Shown: positions 8,756 through 18,600 of the stretch, in pieces
How positions within the stretch are numbered: position 1 is the first letter of the stretch
How the letters are laid out: the number at the start of each line of letters is the position of its first letter
From: CAYYFX01 sp964471155
GTDB lineage: Bacteria; ARS69
DNA length: 64,000 bases
Assembly: GCA_964471155.1 (NCBI GenBank)
Contig: CAYYFX010000002.1
Coordinates: 1 to 64,000 of the forward strand
Direction of reading: 5' to 3'
Program-made: the position numbers and the translations under genes
Notes under the pieces: model-generated
Told to the model about the DNA's origin: nothing
Database searches by the model: none
Seen by the model: the letters and a program-made list of their open reading frames with translations, nothing else

Positions 8756-9880
8756 ATGAACGAGTCGTGCTTCCGGTGCGCGGCGGTCCTCGCGGCTGCC
8801 GTGTCGCTCGGTTCCCTCGCCGCCGCGCCGGCGCGGGCCGCGGGCACCGCCTTCACCTACCAGGGCCGGCTGGACGACGCGGGCGTGCCGGCCGGCGGGC
8901 TGCACGACTTCCGCTTCCTCCTGTTCGGCACGGCCTCGGGCGGCGTCGTCATCGGAACGCCCGTCTGCGCCGACGACGTCGACGTGGTGGACGGCATCTT
9001 CACGGTGTCGCTCGACTTCGGCCATGCCTTCGCCGCCCCGGCCGACTACCACGTGGAGGTGCACGTCCGCCGGGACGCCGGCCTGTCGTGCGCCGATTTG
9101 ACCGGCTTCACCGCGTTGATGCCGCGCCAGCCGGTGACGGCCGCGCCGATGGCGGTGCACGCGAACGCCGCGTTCGCGCTCGACGCCGCGGACGGGACTC
9201 CCGCGAGCGCGGTGTACGTGGACGACTCCGGAAACGTGGGCATCGGGACGACCACGCCGGCCGCGCAGCTCCATGTGGCCGGTCCCCTCCAGTGGGGCGG
9301 GGCGACGGGCAACCAGGCGTGGACGGGGGAGGACGGGAGCGGGCTGTACTTCGAGCAGCTCGGCAGCTCCTCCGCGACGAGCCGGGTCCGGCTCCAGAGC
9401 TCGAAGGCGAGCGACCTGGTCAACTACGGGCAGTTCAACATCGATCCCTACCTCGGCTTCTCGTTCATCGGCTTCGGATCGGGCAACTCCCGCGTCGGCA
9501 TCGGCACCTCGACGCCGCAGGTCGCGCTGGATGTTCGCGGGGATATCCGCCTGGGAACGTCCGGGAACCTCCATGCGGTCAGCGGCGAGGAGAAGGTGCG
9601 GATCATCCGCGGGCGGGTCTCCTCCGCCGGCGTGGTGCAGTACGGCACCGGCTTCACCGCGTCACGCACCAGCACGGGCACGTACATCATCGGCTTCAAC
9701 CCGCCGTTCCCCGCGGGCGCCTCCCCGACGATGACGGTCTCGGCCGAGTGGACGCTGGGCACCGCCTACGTGGCCATGACGAACGGCGTCCTGTGGACGG
9801 CCGGCGGGGTGCGGATCACGAACGGCAGCGGGACGCTCGCGGACCAGTCGTTCCACTTCATCGCGATCGGCCCGCGCTGA
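8756..9880 (+). CDS. Secreted protein with tail-fibre-like VGIGT repeats
   Basis: 374 residues from ATG 8756, with AAGGAG 7 nt upstream. An ATG at 8738 is in frame but lies before the ribosome site. Signal peptide LAAAVSLGSLAAAPARA. The N-terminal domain begins GTAFTYQGRLDDAGVPAGG and ends near VTAAPMAVHANAAFALDA, a module found at the start of many bacterial surface and fibre proteins. Two copies of the motif VGIGTxTPxxxLxVxG follow (about residues 162-176 and 247-262), as in phage tail-fibre and adhesin-like trimeric proteins. A C-terminal beta domain of about 95 residues begins VRIIRGRVSSAGVVQYG. It probably forms a fibrous surface protein. It has no FlgD-like tail, and its partner is unknown. 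Convergent with the next gene, stops 7 bp apart. Confidence 0.75.
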   Translation: MNESCFRCAAVLAAAVSLGSLAAAPARAAGTAFTYQGRLDDAGVPAGGLHDFRFLLFGTASGGVVIGTPVCADDVDVVDGIFTVSLDFGHAFAAPADYHVEVHVRRDAGLSCADLTGFTALMPRQPVTAAPMAVHANAAFALDAADGTPASAVYVDDSGNVGIGTTTPAAQLHVAGPLQWGGATGNQAWTGEDGSGLYFEQLGSSSATSRVRLQSSKASDLVNYGQFNIDPYLGFSFIGFGSGNSRVGIGTSTPQVALDVRGDIRLGTSGNLHAVSGEEKVRIIRGRVSSAGVVQYGTGFTASRTSTGTYIIGFNPPFPAGASPTMTVSAEWTLGTAYVAMTNGVLWTAGGVRITNGSGTLADQSFHFIAIGPR

Positions 9881-9887
9881 CGGACCG

Positions 9888-11117
9888 CTAGGACTCCGGG
9901 GGCGGCGGCGGGTCGAACGCCATGGCCACCTGCGTGCCGTAGATCGGGTAGTCGATGGCGCAACGGTAGCCGCGGAACGCGCGGTCGTCCCAGCCCAGCT
10001 TGCCGAAGACGTGGCGGAGCATCCCGGCGTAGCCCGGCACCTGCGCGTTGCGGCCGGTCGCGGCGCCGCGCCCCAGGGGCTGGATCGTCTCCGCGACCTG
10101 CAGCCGATCGACGTCGCGCGCCGGGTCGTTCACGTTCGCCACGCCTTCGAGCGCCGTGTCGTAGATGACGAGCTGCGGTTCCGAGCCGGGGTACACGTCC
10201 TCGTGGACGAACACATCGAAGAGCAGGGACTTCGCCGGAGCCGAGACCTCGGCGAAGACGTTGCCCTTGCGGCCGGAACCCCGGGGGACGAAGCGGGGAA
10301 TCTCGCGGAAGTTGACCTCCACGAGCACGAGGTCCACGGCGGAGCGGGGGCCGAACCCGTCGCCGCCCAGCATGTAGTGCACCACGTCCCCGGCCTGCCG
10401 CACGTCCAGCGGCGCGGGCGGGGCCTCGCAGAACTCGTCCAGCCGCGCGTCCTCGACGTGCGTGATGGGGCGCCCGTCCAGGTTCACCGGCTGCCGGGGA
10501 CCGCCCTGTGGCGTCATGCGGCGCGTGGTCACCTTGGCGCTCACGCCCGGGCGCAGTCGCTGGAAACCGAGCAGCCCGAAGACCCAGACCACGTCCAGGT
10601 TCTTCCCGTCGTCCGAGGGATGCAGCAGCACGCACGCCAGGTTGGTCTCCGCCATCGTCCCGCGCAACTGGCTCATCGCCTTGAAGGCCGCCTGCTTCCG
10701 CCGCAGCTCGAAGTCCCGGCGCGTCTCCGGCAGCCACGCGCTGATCACGGCGTCCAGGGAGCTGCGATCCCCGCCGTCCTGACGGATGAGCCGCTCGAAG
10801 CGGTCGACGGCCGCGCCGGCTCGCTTGGCCGCCTCGGGCGCCCCGCCGCTGCGGGCCACGGAGCGCACCAGGCGTCGCAAGGGCTCCGGACCCGGCGCGT
10901 GGAAGAGGACCGCGATGGGCTCCTTGACCCGGGCCGCCTTGAGCACCCGGCTCGTGAGGACCTTGTCCAACCCCAGGACCCGCGCCAGCTGCTGCGGGCC
11001 GCGGGGGGAGCCCGGGAGCCCCTCGAGCAGCTCACGCAAGCACTGGCCCAGTTCACGGCCCACGTCCGCCGCGCGCGCCTCCAGGCCGCTGGCCGTATCT
11101 CCTTCGTTTCGCGTCAC
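9888..11117 (-). CDS. Uncharacterised soluble protein with HTH-like N-terminal region
   Basis: 409 residues from GTG 11117, preferred over a GTG at 11150 because a GGAGGCGAAGGGAAGGG purine stretch sits just upstream of it. There is no signal peptide or membrane segment. Residues of about 35-80 (QQLARVLGLDKVLTSRVLKAA, then FHAPGPEPLRRLV) resemble a helix-turn-helix seen at the start of uncharacterised putative regulators. The rest is mixed alpha/beta with no motif I can place; it contains a conserved-looking YRCAIDYPIYGTQVAMAF near the end. I do not recognise the family with confidence. A cytoplasmic regulatory or substrate-sensing role is only an inference. The 203 bp to the divergent gene at 11321 would hold promoters for both. 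Confidence 0.65.
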   Translation of the reverse strand: MTRNEGDTASGLEARAADVGRELGQCLRELLEGLPGSPRGPQQLARVLGLDKVLTSRVLKAARVKEPIAVLFHAPGPEPLRRLVRSVARSGGAPEAAKRAGAAVDRFERLIRQDGGDRSSLDAVISAWLPETRRDFELRRKQAAFKAMSQLRGTMAETNLACVLLHPSDDGKNLDVVWVFGLLGFQRLRPGVSAKVTTRRMTPQGGPRQPVNLDGRPITHVEDARLDEFCEAPPAPLDVRQAGDVVHYMLGGDGFGPRSAVDLVLVEVNFREIPRFVPRGSGRKGNVFAEVSAPAKSLLFDVFVHEDVYPGSEPQLVIYDTALEGVANVNDPARDVDRLQVAETIQPLGRGAATGRNAQVPGYAGMLRHVFGKLGWDDRAFRGYRCAIDYPIYGTQVAMAFDPPPPPES

Positions 11118-11320
11118 TTGACCCTTCCCTTCGCCTCCGCCGGGGCACACGGCAACCGGCAGTATAGCGGACCCTCGGGGCGAGTACCAGACGATCCGGG
11201 TGATTTCCGGGGTGTTTCCAGGAAACTTCCTTGACCCCGTTCGACCGGCTGTCGGAGACTGCCTGGCGTCCGGGGTCCGCGGATCCGCGCGACCCCGCTT
11301 CCCCAGGAGGACGCAACACG

Positions 11321-12013
11321 ATGTCGAGAACCGGTGTGATCGCAGCGCTGCTCTGCTTCCCGGGCATGGCCCTCGCCGGGGGCGGGATCTTCCTCGATGG
11401 CTTCGAGGGCGGCACGAACCACGGCGGCTGGTACTACAACCACGGCGAGACGCTGGAGTCCTCCGGCGGCACGCCCGGCTGGTGGCTGCACAACGACTTC
11501 ATCGACAACTTCGCGCCGATCTTCCAGACCGACTGGAACGCGCCCTACTTCACCGGCGACTTCCGGACGATGGGCGTGACGCACTTCTCCTTCGACGCGC
11601 GGCTCTTCGGCTACAGCGTGCCGATCGAGATGTCCATCCTCCTCCGGAACACGCACGGGACGCCGGGGGACTTCGACGACGACGACTACGCCTACTACCC
11701 CGGCGCGCTCATCCCCGCGGGCGACGGGACGTGGACGCACTACGACTTCCCGATCCCCAGCCAGGACACCTCGGCGGTGCCGGCGGGATGGTCCGGCGGC
11801 TGGTCGGGAGACCTCGAGAACTTCCGCCCCGGCGTGGACTGGAACGACGTGGTCACGAACGTGGATCGCGTGGAGATCTGGTTCTGGCACCCGGCCTACT
11901 TCGGGCTCTTCACCGTGTGGGACGCGGGGCTGGACAACATCGCGATCACGACGGACGGCACGGTGTCCGTCGAGCCCTCGACCTGGGCGGGGATCAAGGG
12001 CCTGTATCGCTGA
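11321..12013 (+). CDS. Small secreted protein with WAGIKGLYR tail
   Basis: 230 residues from ATG 11321. AGGAGG lies 10 nt upstream and the signal peptide (GVIAALLCFPGMALA) begins right after, so the longer frame to 11231 is rejected. The mature part starts GGGIFLDGFEGGTNHGGWYY and is rich in Trp, Tyr, Asp and Gly. Segments such as GWWLHNDFIDNFAPIF, FTGDFRTMGVTHFSFDA and VDRVEIWFWHPAYFGLF suggest one jelly-roll beta domain like laminin-B or carbohydrate-binding modules. No catalytic residues are evident. It ends in EPSTWAGIKGLYR, strikingly like the ending of the LamG protein at 3691-4533. Convergent with the large fusion gene, with a hairpin between them. Confidence 0.78.
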   Translation: MSRTGVIAALLCFPGMALAGGGIFLDGFEGGTNHGGWYYNHGETLESSGGTPGWWLHNDFIDNFAPIFQTDWNAPYFTGDFRTMGVTHFSFDARLFGYSVPIEMSILLRNTHGTPGDFDDDDYAYYPGALIPAGDGTWTHYDFPIPSQDTSAVPAGWSGGWSGDLENFRPGVDWNDVVTNVDRVEIWFWHPAYFGLFTVWDAGLDNIAITTDGTVSVEPSTWAGIKGLYR

Positions 12014-12045
12014 CCGGGCAGGACCGGCGGTCAGGCGCCGTCGTC

Positions 12046-12075
12046 GCGGCCACCTTCGTCCTCGGAGGTGGCCGC
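12046..12075. terminator. Bidirectional hairpin between convergent genes
   Basis: A perfect 10-bp stem (GCGGCCACCT 12046-12055 with AGGTGGCCGC 12066-12075) with a 10-nt loop lies between two convergent stop codons. Short pyrimidine runs follow on both sides but no true U-tract. The position argues for a shared terminator. Confidence 0.6.
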
Positions 12076-12088
12076 TTCCCTGTCGCGG

Positions 12089-15000
12089 CTAGCCCGCGCG
12101 CGGAAGCCCGTCCAGCGCCCGCCGCGCCTCCCCGTTCGACGGCTGCAGCAGGAGCACCTGCTCCCACGCCTGCCGCGCGCCGTCCACGTCCCCGAGAGCC
12201 AATCGCGCCTTCCCCAGTTCGAGGTGGGCGCGCCAGAAGTTCGGCCGCAGCTCGATCGCGGACTCGAACCACGGCGCGGCGTCGGCCCAGCGTCCCTCCT
12301 GCGCGTAGCTCACGCCCAGGTTGAACGACGCCCAGGGCTTGTCCGGCTCGAGCCGGTGCGCGGCCTCGAACTGCTCGCGCGCCTGCGGCAGCTCGTTCGT
12401 GTCCAGGTGCGAGCGGCCGAGGTTCGTGCGCGCCTCGTAGTTGTCCGGGTTCGCGCGCACCGCCGCGCGGTAGGCGTCGCGCGCCTCCGCCGCGCGGCCC
12501 GAGCGCTCGTGGCACACGCCCAGCAGCAGCAGCGCCCCGTCGTCCCGCGGGGTCTTCGCGAGCAGGGTGCGCAGGGTGGCCGCGGCGTCGTCCAGCCGGT
12601 CCTCGAGGAAGAGGCACTCGCCCAGGAGCCGCAGCGCCTCGACGGCGTCCGGCCGGACCGCCAGCACCTGCTCGAACTGGCCGCGCGCGGCCTCCAGCCG
12701 GCGCGCCGCCAGCAGCCGCCGGCCCGCCACGAGCGCCGCCTCCCAGTCGTCGGCGGCCGCGGGCGCGGTCTGCTCCAGCGCATCCACCGTCGCCTCCGCC
12801 CGCCGGAGGCTCCGCGTCGCCACGCCGTCGTCCGGGTCGATGGCCAGCGCCCGGCGGTACCAGCTCTGCGCGAGCGCCGCGTTCTCCGTCAACCAGGCCA
12901 TGTGGCCGCGGATCACGCGGTCCGAGATCTCCATCCGCTCCCGGATCGCGGCGGTCACCATCGCCGTGTCCGCCCCGGCGGCCTCCAGGTTCACGATCCG
13001 GCGGAGCGGATCCGCGCGCACGGCGAGCATGTCGTCCATGTTCGCGCTGAGGTAGTTCAGCGTGATCCCGCGCCGCGCGATCCCGAACTCCAGGAGCGGC
13101 CGGTCGTCCGTGTTCAGGGGGATGCCCTCGGTCAGCTTCGCCACGCCGTCCCCGTCCAGCAGCAGGCAGGACGTGAGCTCCACGGGGTCGGGCACGCCGA
13201 TCTCCTCCAGGTCCGCCCGCAGCCCCGGCTCCCGGTACGCCTCCATGAGCCGCGCGAAGTCGATCTCCACCGGCGCGTCCTTGCGCCCGAGGAGCAGCGC
13301 GTGCTGGGTCTGGTCCGCCCAGCCGAACCACACGGTCATCTCCGGGAACGCCTCGTGGAACGAGCGCAGGATCATCCGGAGGTCCCGCGGGCTCATGTCC
13401 AGCGGCAGCCAGCAGGACAGCACGCCCCCGGGGGAGAGCCGCTCGCGGCCCGCGCGGAAGTGGTCGTACGTGTACAGCGCCGATCCCGCGTGGCCCACGC
13501 CGGGGTACACGGAGTCCGTCATGATCGTGTCGTAGGTCTCGCCGGTGAGGCGGGTCCAGTTCTTCCCGTCCATGTAGACGATGTGCACCTCCGGGCGCTC
13601 GAAGGCGTTCCGGTTGATCGCGCCGAAGTGCCGCTGCGACATCGCCACGATGTCCCGGCAGATCTCGATGCCCTGGATGTGCGGGATGTCGTACGAGGTC
13701 AGCACGCGAAGGGTCTCGCCCGTGCCGAACCCGATGTGCGCCACGCGCTGCGGGTGCCCGGTCATCAGCACCGGCAGGTGCGCCTGCAGCTTCTGCGTGA
13801 TCCGCAGCATGAAGCTCGTGCCGGCCACGTCCACCCCGTCCACCGCGATGAGGTCGTAGTCCAGGTAGCGGTGGATCGTGACGGTGCCGGTGACGCCCTC
13901 GCGGAAGTCCACGAGGCGACTCTCGTCGTGGCCGATGTTGAACGTCCGCGCGAAGATGGCCGGATCCGTGCGGGCGATCCCGGCCACGGTGAGGCCGAGC
14001 ACGGCGACGGCCGCGGGGATCCACACGCGGCGCCGGCCCGCGACCGAGAACAGCAGCAGCCCGATCGCCACGTTCGCCCCGGCGGCGAGCGCGAAGGACC
14101 GCGCGGTGCCGAGCGTCGGGACGAGCACGAACCCGGCGAGCAGCGAGCCCGCGACGGCGCCGATCGTGTTGTAGAAGTACAGCCGGCCGATGGAGCGGGA
14201 CGCGTCCTTCGTGGAGCGCACCAGCAGGCGGGTCACGAGCGGGAAGGTGGCGCCGAGGAGCAGCGTGGGCAGGAGCAGCGTGGACGCGGCCTGGAGGAAG
14301 CTGGCGCCGCGGTTGTGCAGCAGATCCCCGCCGCCCATGCGCAGGATCCCGAAGGCGTGGTGCGTGCGCGCCAGCTCCGCGAGCACGAGGACGGAGCCGA
14401 CCACCGACAGCCCGACCGCGACCTCCACGATGCCGAAGGCGATCGCCGGATTGCGCCACCGGTCCACGAACCGCGAGACGACGAAGCTGCCGAGCGCGAG
14501 GCCGACGAGGAACGTCCCCAGCATCACCGCGAAGGCGTGCGCGGAGGAGCCGAGGGTGAACACCAGGACGCGCGTGTACAGCACCTCGTAGGCGAGCGCG
14601 AGCGCCCCCGAGACGGCAAAGGCCGCGAGCACGACGCGGGAGGTGCCGGCGGACGAGCCGCCGGACGAGGCGGCCGGCGGTCCCGCCGCGGGCGCGGGGG
14701 CCGCCTCGCCCCGTTCCCCGGTGGCCTCCGGGATCCGCGAGCCCACCGCCATCGCCAGGAGCCCGATGCCGACGTTCAGCGCGGCGGACAGGTACACGGA
14801 GCGGCTGACGCCGAGCACCTCGAGCAGGACGAACCCCGCGAGGATCGTCCCGATCACGGCGCCCAGCGTGTTCACGGCGTACAGGGCGCCGATGCGCCGT
14901 CCCACGTGGGGCAGCTCGCGCGCGGCGAACTTGCTCAGGACCGGAAGCGTGCCGCCCATCAGCGTGGTGGGCACGAGCACCATCAGGAACGACATCAGGA

Positions 15001-15355
15001 ACCGGATGGTGATCAGCGGCACCGTGTTCTCCCCGAAGGTGCGGTGCACCCCGGCGTACACGGACTCGAGCGCGGCGAGCAGCCACGGGAAGGCGAACGC
15101 GAAGAGCCCGACGAGCAGCTCGAGAATGCCGTAGGCCCGGATCGGCCGGCCGATCCGCTCCCCCGCCCGACCCAGGAGGAGGCTGCCGAGCGCGAGACCG
15201 CCCATGAACGCGGCCAGGACCGTGCTCACGGCATGGGTCGTGTTGCCGAACACGACCCCGAACATCCGGACCCATGCGACCTGGTAGACGAGGCCGGTGA
15301 GGCCCGACACGAAGAAGAGGAGGTAGACGAGGGCGGTCAGCCGGCGCAGTGACAT
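12089..15355 (-). CDS. Membrane-embedded spermidine-synthase-like/TPR fusion protein
   Basis: 1088 residues from ATG 15355. Residues 1-210 and about 235-455 hold two blocks of hydrophobic segments with MFS-transporter-like loops (GSLLLGRAGERIGRP; MGGTLPVLSKFA). Residues of about 470-700 form a spermidine-synthase Rossmann fold with the SAM-site loop VAHIGFGTGETLRVL, the acidic IEICRDIV and the DTIMTDSVYP segment. Residues of about 790-1085 are a run of TPRs (ARGQFEQVLAVRPDAVEALRLLG and so on). Such fused MFS/spermidine synthases are known from many environmental genomes, but their reaction is unproven; aminopropyl or methyl transfer at the membrane is the usual guess. A shorter paralogue lies at 36718-38847. 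The TPR tail may recruit partners. Confidence 0.87.
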   Translation of the reverse strand: MSLRRLTALVYLLFFVSGLTGLVYQVAWVRMFGVVFGNTTHAVSTVLAAFMGGLALGSLLLGRAGERIGRPIRAYGILELLVGLFAFAFPWLLAALESVYAGVHRTFGENTVPLITIRFLMSFLMVLVPTTLMGGTLPVLSKFAARELPHVGRRIGALYAVNTLGAVIGTILAGFVLLEVLGVSRSVYLSAALNVGIGLLAMAVGSRIPEATGERGEAAPAPAAGPPAASSGGSSAGTSRVVLAAFAVSGALALAYEVLYTRVLVFTLGSSAHAFAVMLGTFLVGLALGSFVVSRFVDRWRNPAIAFGIVEVAVGLSVVGSVLVLAELARTHHAFGILRMGGGDLLHNRGASFLQAASTLLLPTLLLGATFPLVTRLLVRSTKDASRSIGRLYFYNTIGAVAGSLLAGFVLVPTLGTARSFALAAGANVAIGLLLFSVAGRRRVWIPAAVAVLGLTVAGIARTDPAIFARTFNIGHDESRLVDFREGVTGTVTIHRYLDYDLIAVDGVDVAGTSFMLRITQKLQAHLPVLMTGHPQRVAHIGFGTGETLRVLTSYDIPHIQGIEICRDIVAMSQRHFGAINRNAFERPEVHIVYMDGKNWTRLTGETYDTIMTDSVYPGVGHAGSALYTYDHFRAGRERLSPGGVLSCWLPLDMSPRDLRMILRSFHEAFPEMTVWFGWADQTQHALLLGRKDAPVEIDFARLMEAYREPGLRADLEEIGVPDPVELTSCLLLDGDGVAKLTEGIPLNTDDRPLLEFGIARRGITLNYLSANMDDMLAVRADPLRRIVNLEAAGADTAMVTAAIRERMEISDRVIRGHMAWLTENAALAQSWYRRALAIDPDDGVATRSLRRAEATVDALEQTAPAAADDWEAALVAGRRLLAARRLEAARGQFEQVLAVRPDAVEALRLLGECLFLEDRLDDAAATLRTLLAKTPRDDGALLLLGVCHERSGRAAEARDAYRAAVRANPDNYEARTNLGRSHLDTNELPQAREQFEAAHRLEPDKPWASFNLGVSYAQEGRWADAAPWFESAIELRPNFWRAHLELGKARLALGDVDGARQAWEQVLLLQPSNGEARRALDGLPRAG

Positions 15356-15531
15356 GGCACCGTGAACCTTATCATCGTGGTGATTCCAGGCACAACCGTC
15401 CGGGGGTGTGAGCGAGAGTCGCCAAGACCCGCCCCCGGGTGTGGCGCCGCCGTCCGGACGGCGGGAGCCGGCGGCTCACCGGCGAGAAGATCCGGAGGCA
15501 CGGACCCTCGGGGGGGAAGCGCTCGACCCGT

Positions 15532-15559
15532 TTGCCGTGGCCGGGCCATGGGATACCTT
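15532..15559 (+). promoter_or_regulatory. Possible promoter in the 312-bp divergent gap before the GH13 gene
   Basis: TTGCCG (15532-15537) and TACCTT (15554-15559) are separated by 16 nt, about 110 nt upstream of GTG 15668. The rest of the gap 15356-15667 shows no coding signal I trust. An open frame through it has Arg-rich composition unlike the gene that follows. Confidence 0.35.
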
Positions 15560-15667
15560 GCGGAAGCGGACTCCGGTCGCGGAGTCCGGGAACGCACCCG
15601 CGAGCGCCGCCGCAACGGGGGGCGACGACCGCGTGGTTCCCTCGGCCCTCGAGCGGAAGAGGTCCCG

Positions 15668-18600
15668 GTGAAGCGCTTCCATCCCTCGCGCGCCGCCCGC
15701 GCGCGGTACGCCATCGAGTCCACCCTGTTCGCCACGAACGGGGATCTCGTCGTGGCGAACGGGCCGGCCGCGCGGCGGCTCGCGGCGCGCATGAACGCGG
15801 CGCGCGGGCGGGACGAGCCGCCCGTGAATGCGGGCGACCTCGCCGCGATGGGGCTGCTCCACGAGATCTTCCACCTCGTCGTCGAGCGGTACGAGGCGGA
15901 CGTGCGTCCCGCGGCCCTCCGCGCCGCGCTCTCCCACCTCGACGAGCGGCTCGGCGCGGACTCCGCCCGGCTCCTGGACGCCTTCGGCCTCGAGTTCCCC
16001 GGCCCCGGACCGGAAGCCGAGCCGCGCGTCCACCGCCTCGAGGAGATGCTGCTGAACCGGGTGATGAACGAGAACCCCGCGGTCGGCCCGCTGCGGGAGC
16101 TGATCGACGACACGCCGCTGGCCGCCGCGGCGCGCTACCCGGACGCCCTCGCGACGCTGGACGCGTTCTTCGCCGTCCTGCCCCCCTTCGGCCCCGAGGG
16201 CGAGACGCTGCTCGAGCTGCTCCGGGCCCCCGCCCGGCACGCGCCGGGGTCCCTCGCCGAGCAGCTCCGCTACGTCCGCGAGCACTGGCTCGGGATCCTC
16301 GGCGCCGCGCTCGAGCGGCTGCTGCGGCGCATCGACGTGGCGCTCGGCGTGCTCGCGGAGGAGGCGCGCGGGCGCTGGATGCGCTTCCAGGGTCCCGGAC
16401 CGGGCGACGCCGGCGTCCACGCCCCGTCCTTCGCGGGCCTGGACGAGGAGCCGGAGCGCTTCAGCGCCGACCTGGACTGGATGCCGCGGCTCGTCCTGAT
16501 CGCGAAGAGCACCTACGTGTGGTTGCACCAGCTCTCGCGCCGGTACGGGCGGGACATCCGCACGCTGGACGCGATCCCGGATCCGGAGCTGGACCAGCTC
16601 GCGCGCTGGGGCGTCACGGGGCTCTGGCTGATCGGCGTGTGGGAGCGGAGCCCGGCGTCCGAGCGCATCAAGCGCATGATGGGCAACCCGGACGCCGCAG
16701 CGTCCGCCTACTCCCTGCTGGACTACCGGATCGCCGCGGACCTCGGCGGCGAGGCGGCGCTGGCCGACCTGCGCGAGCGGGCGTGGCGGCGCGGCCTCCG
16801 CATGGCCGCGGACATGGTGCCGAACCACGTGGGCATCGACTCGCGCTGGGTGGTGCAGCACCCGGACTGGTTCCTGTCGCTGCGCGAGAGCCCGTATCCG
16901 GCGTACTCCTTCACCGGCGCGGACCTGTCCAACGACGAGCGCGTCGGCATCCGGATCGAGGACCACTACTGGGACCACTCGGACGCGGCCGTGGTGTTCC
17001 AGCGCGTGGACCGCTGGACGGGGGACGTGCGCTACATCTACCACGGCAACGACGGCACCTCGGTCCCGTGGAACGACACGGCGCAACTGGACTACCGGCG
17101 CGCGGACGCCCGCGAGGCCGTGATCCGGACGATCCTGCACGTCGCCCGGCAGTTCCCGGTCATCCGCTTCGACGCGGCCATGACGCTCACGAAGCGCCAC
17201 ATCCAGCGCCTCTGGTTCCCGCTGCCGGGCAGCGGGGACGCCGTCCCCTCCCGCGCGGAGCACGGGCTCACGAAGGAGGAATTCGACGCGGCCATGCCCG
17301 TGGAGTTCTGGCGCGAGGTGGTGGACCGCGTGGCCGCGGAGGCGCCGGACACGCTGCTGCTGGCCGAGGCGTTCTGGATGCTGGAGGGCTACTTCGTGCG
17401 CACGCTGGGCATGCACCGCGTGTACAACAGCGCGTTCATGCACATGCTCCGCGACGAGGACAACGCCGGCTACCGCCGCGTGCTGAAGGACACGCTGGAG
17501 TTCGACCCGGAGATCCTCAAGCGCTACGTGAACTTCATGAGCAACCCGGACGAACGGATAGCGGTGGAGCAGTTCGGGAAGGGCGACAAGTACTTCGGCG
17601 TGTGCACCCTGATGGCCACGCTGCCGGGGCTGCCCATGTTCGGGCACGGACAGATCGAGGGCTTCGCCGAGAAGTACGGCATGGAGTACCGCCGCCCGCG
17701 GCAGGACGAGGTCGCGGACGAGGGGTTGGTGCGCTGCCACGAGCAGCGGATCTTCCCGCTGCTGCACCGGCGCGCGCTGTTCGCCGAGGCGCGCCACTTC
17801 CTGCTGTACGACGTCTCCACCGGCGACGGCGGCGTGAACGAGGACGTCTTCGCCTTCTCGAACCGGCGGGGCGGCGAACGCGCGCTCGTCGTGTACCACA
17901 ACCGCTTCGCGAGCGCGCAGGGCTGGATCCGGAGCTCGGCCGCGTACGCGACGAAGGACGGCGAGGGCGGCGCGAAGGTGCTGCGGCAGCGCACGCTGGG
18001 CGAGGGGCTCGGGCTGTCCGCGGAGGAGGGGCGCTGGGTCGTCTTCCGCGACGCGGTGGCGGGGCTCGAGTACCTGCGGGAGTCGCGGAAGCTCGTGGAG
18101 GAGGGGCTGTGGGTGGACCTCGGCGCGTACGCGTGCCACGTGTTCCTGGACTTCCGCGAACTCGTGGACGGTCCCACCGGGCAGATCCGGCGGCTGGCCG
18201 AACGCCTCGGCGGCGCGGGCGTCGCGTCCGTGGAGGACGCGCTGCGGGAGCTGCAGCTCGAGCCGGTGCACCGCCCGCTGCTCGCGCTGCTGCAGGCGAC
18301 GGCGACGTCCGCGGTGCGCGAACGCTACGAGGAGTTCCTGGACGCGCTCGCCGGCGCGACCGGGGTGGCGCGGGACGAGCCGGCGCGGCGCGGGATCGTG
18401 GACGCGGCGTGCGCGGACCTGCCGGCGACGGGCGGCGATCCGGTCCTTCGCGCCTGGTCGCTCCTGCGCCGTATGGGGCGCCTGGCCGACCCGCGCGCCG
18501 CGGCGCCGGCGGCGGCGCGCACGAGCCTCGCGTGGTTCGACGAGCTGCGCATGCAGCCCGTCGTCGCGCGCGCGCTCGGGGACGGCGGCCCGGTCCGCCT

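Noticed and set aside
12089..15355. Calling the fusion an ordinary spermidine synthase (SpeE)
   Set aside because: Membrane helices, altered SAM loop and TPRs make polyamine synthesis unproven.
15354..15372. Second sigma-54-like sequence TGGCAC with downstream TT
   Set aside because: Spacing and the -12 element do not fit the consensus.
15362..15667. N-terminal extension of the GH13 protein up to 15362
   Set aside because: The sequence is Arg-rich and not protein-like, while GTG 15668 has a ribosome site and begins conserved helical sequence.
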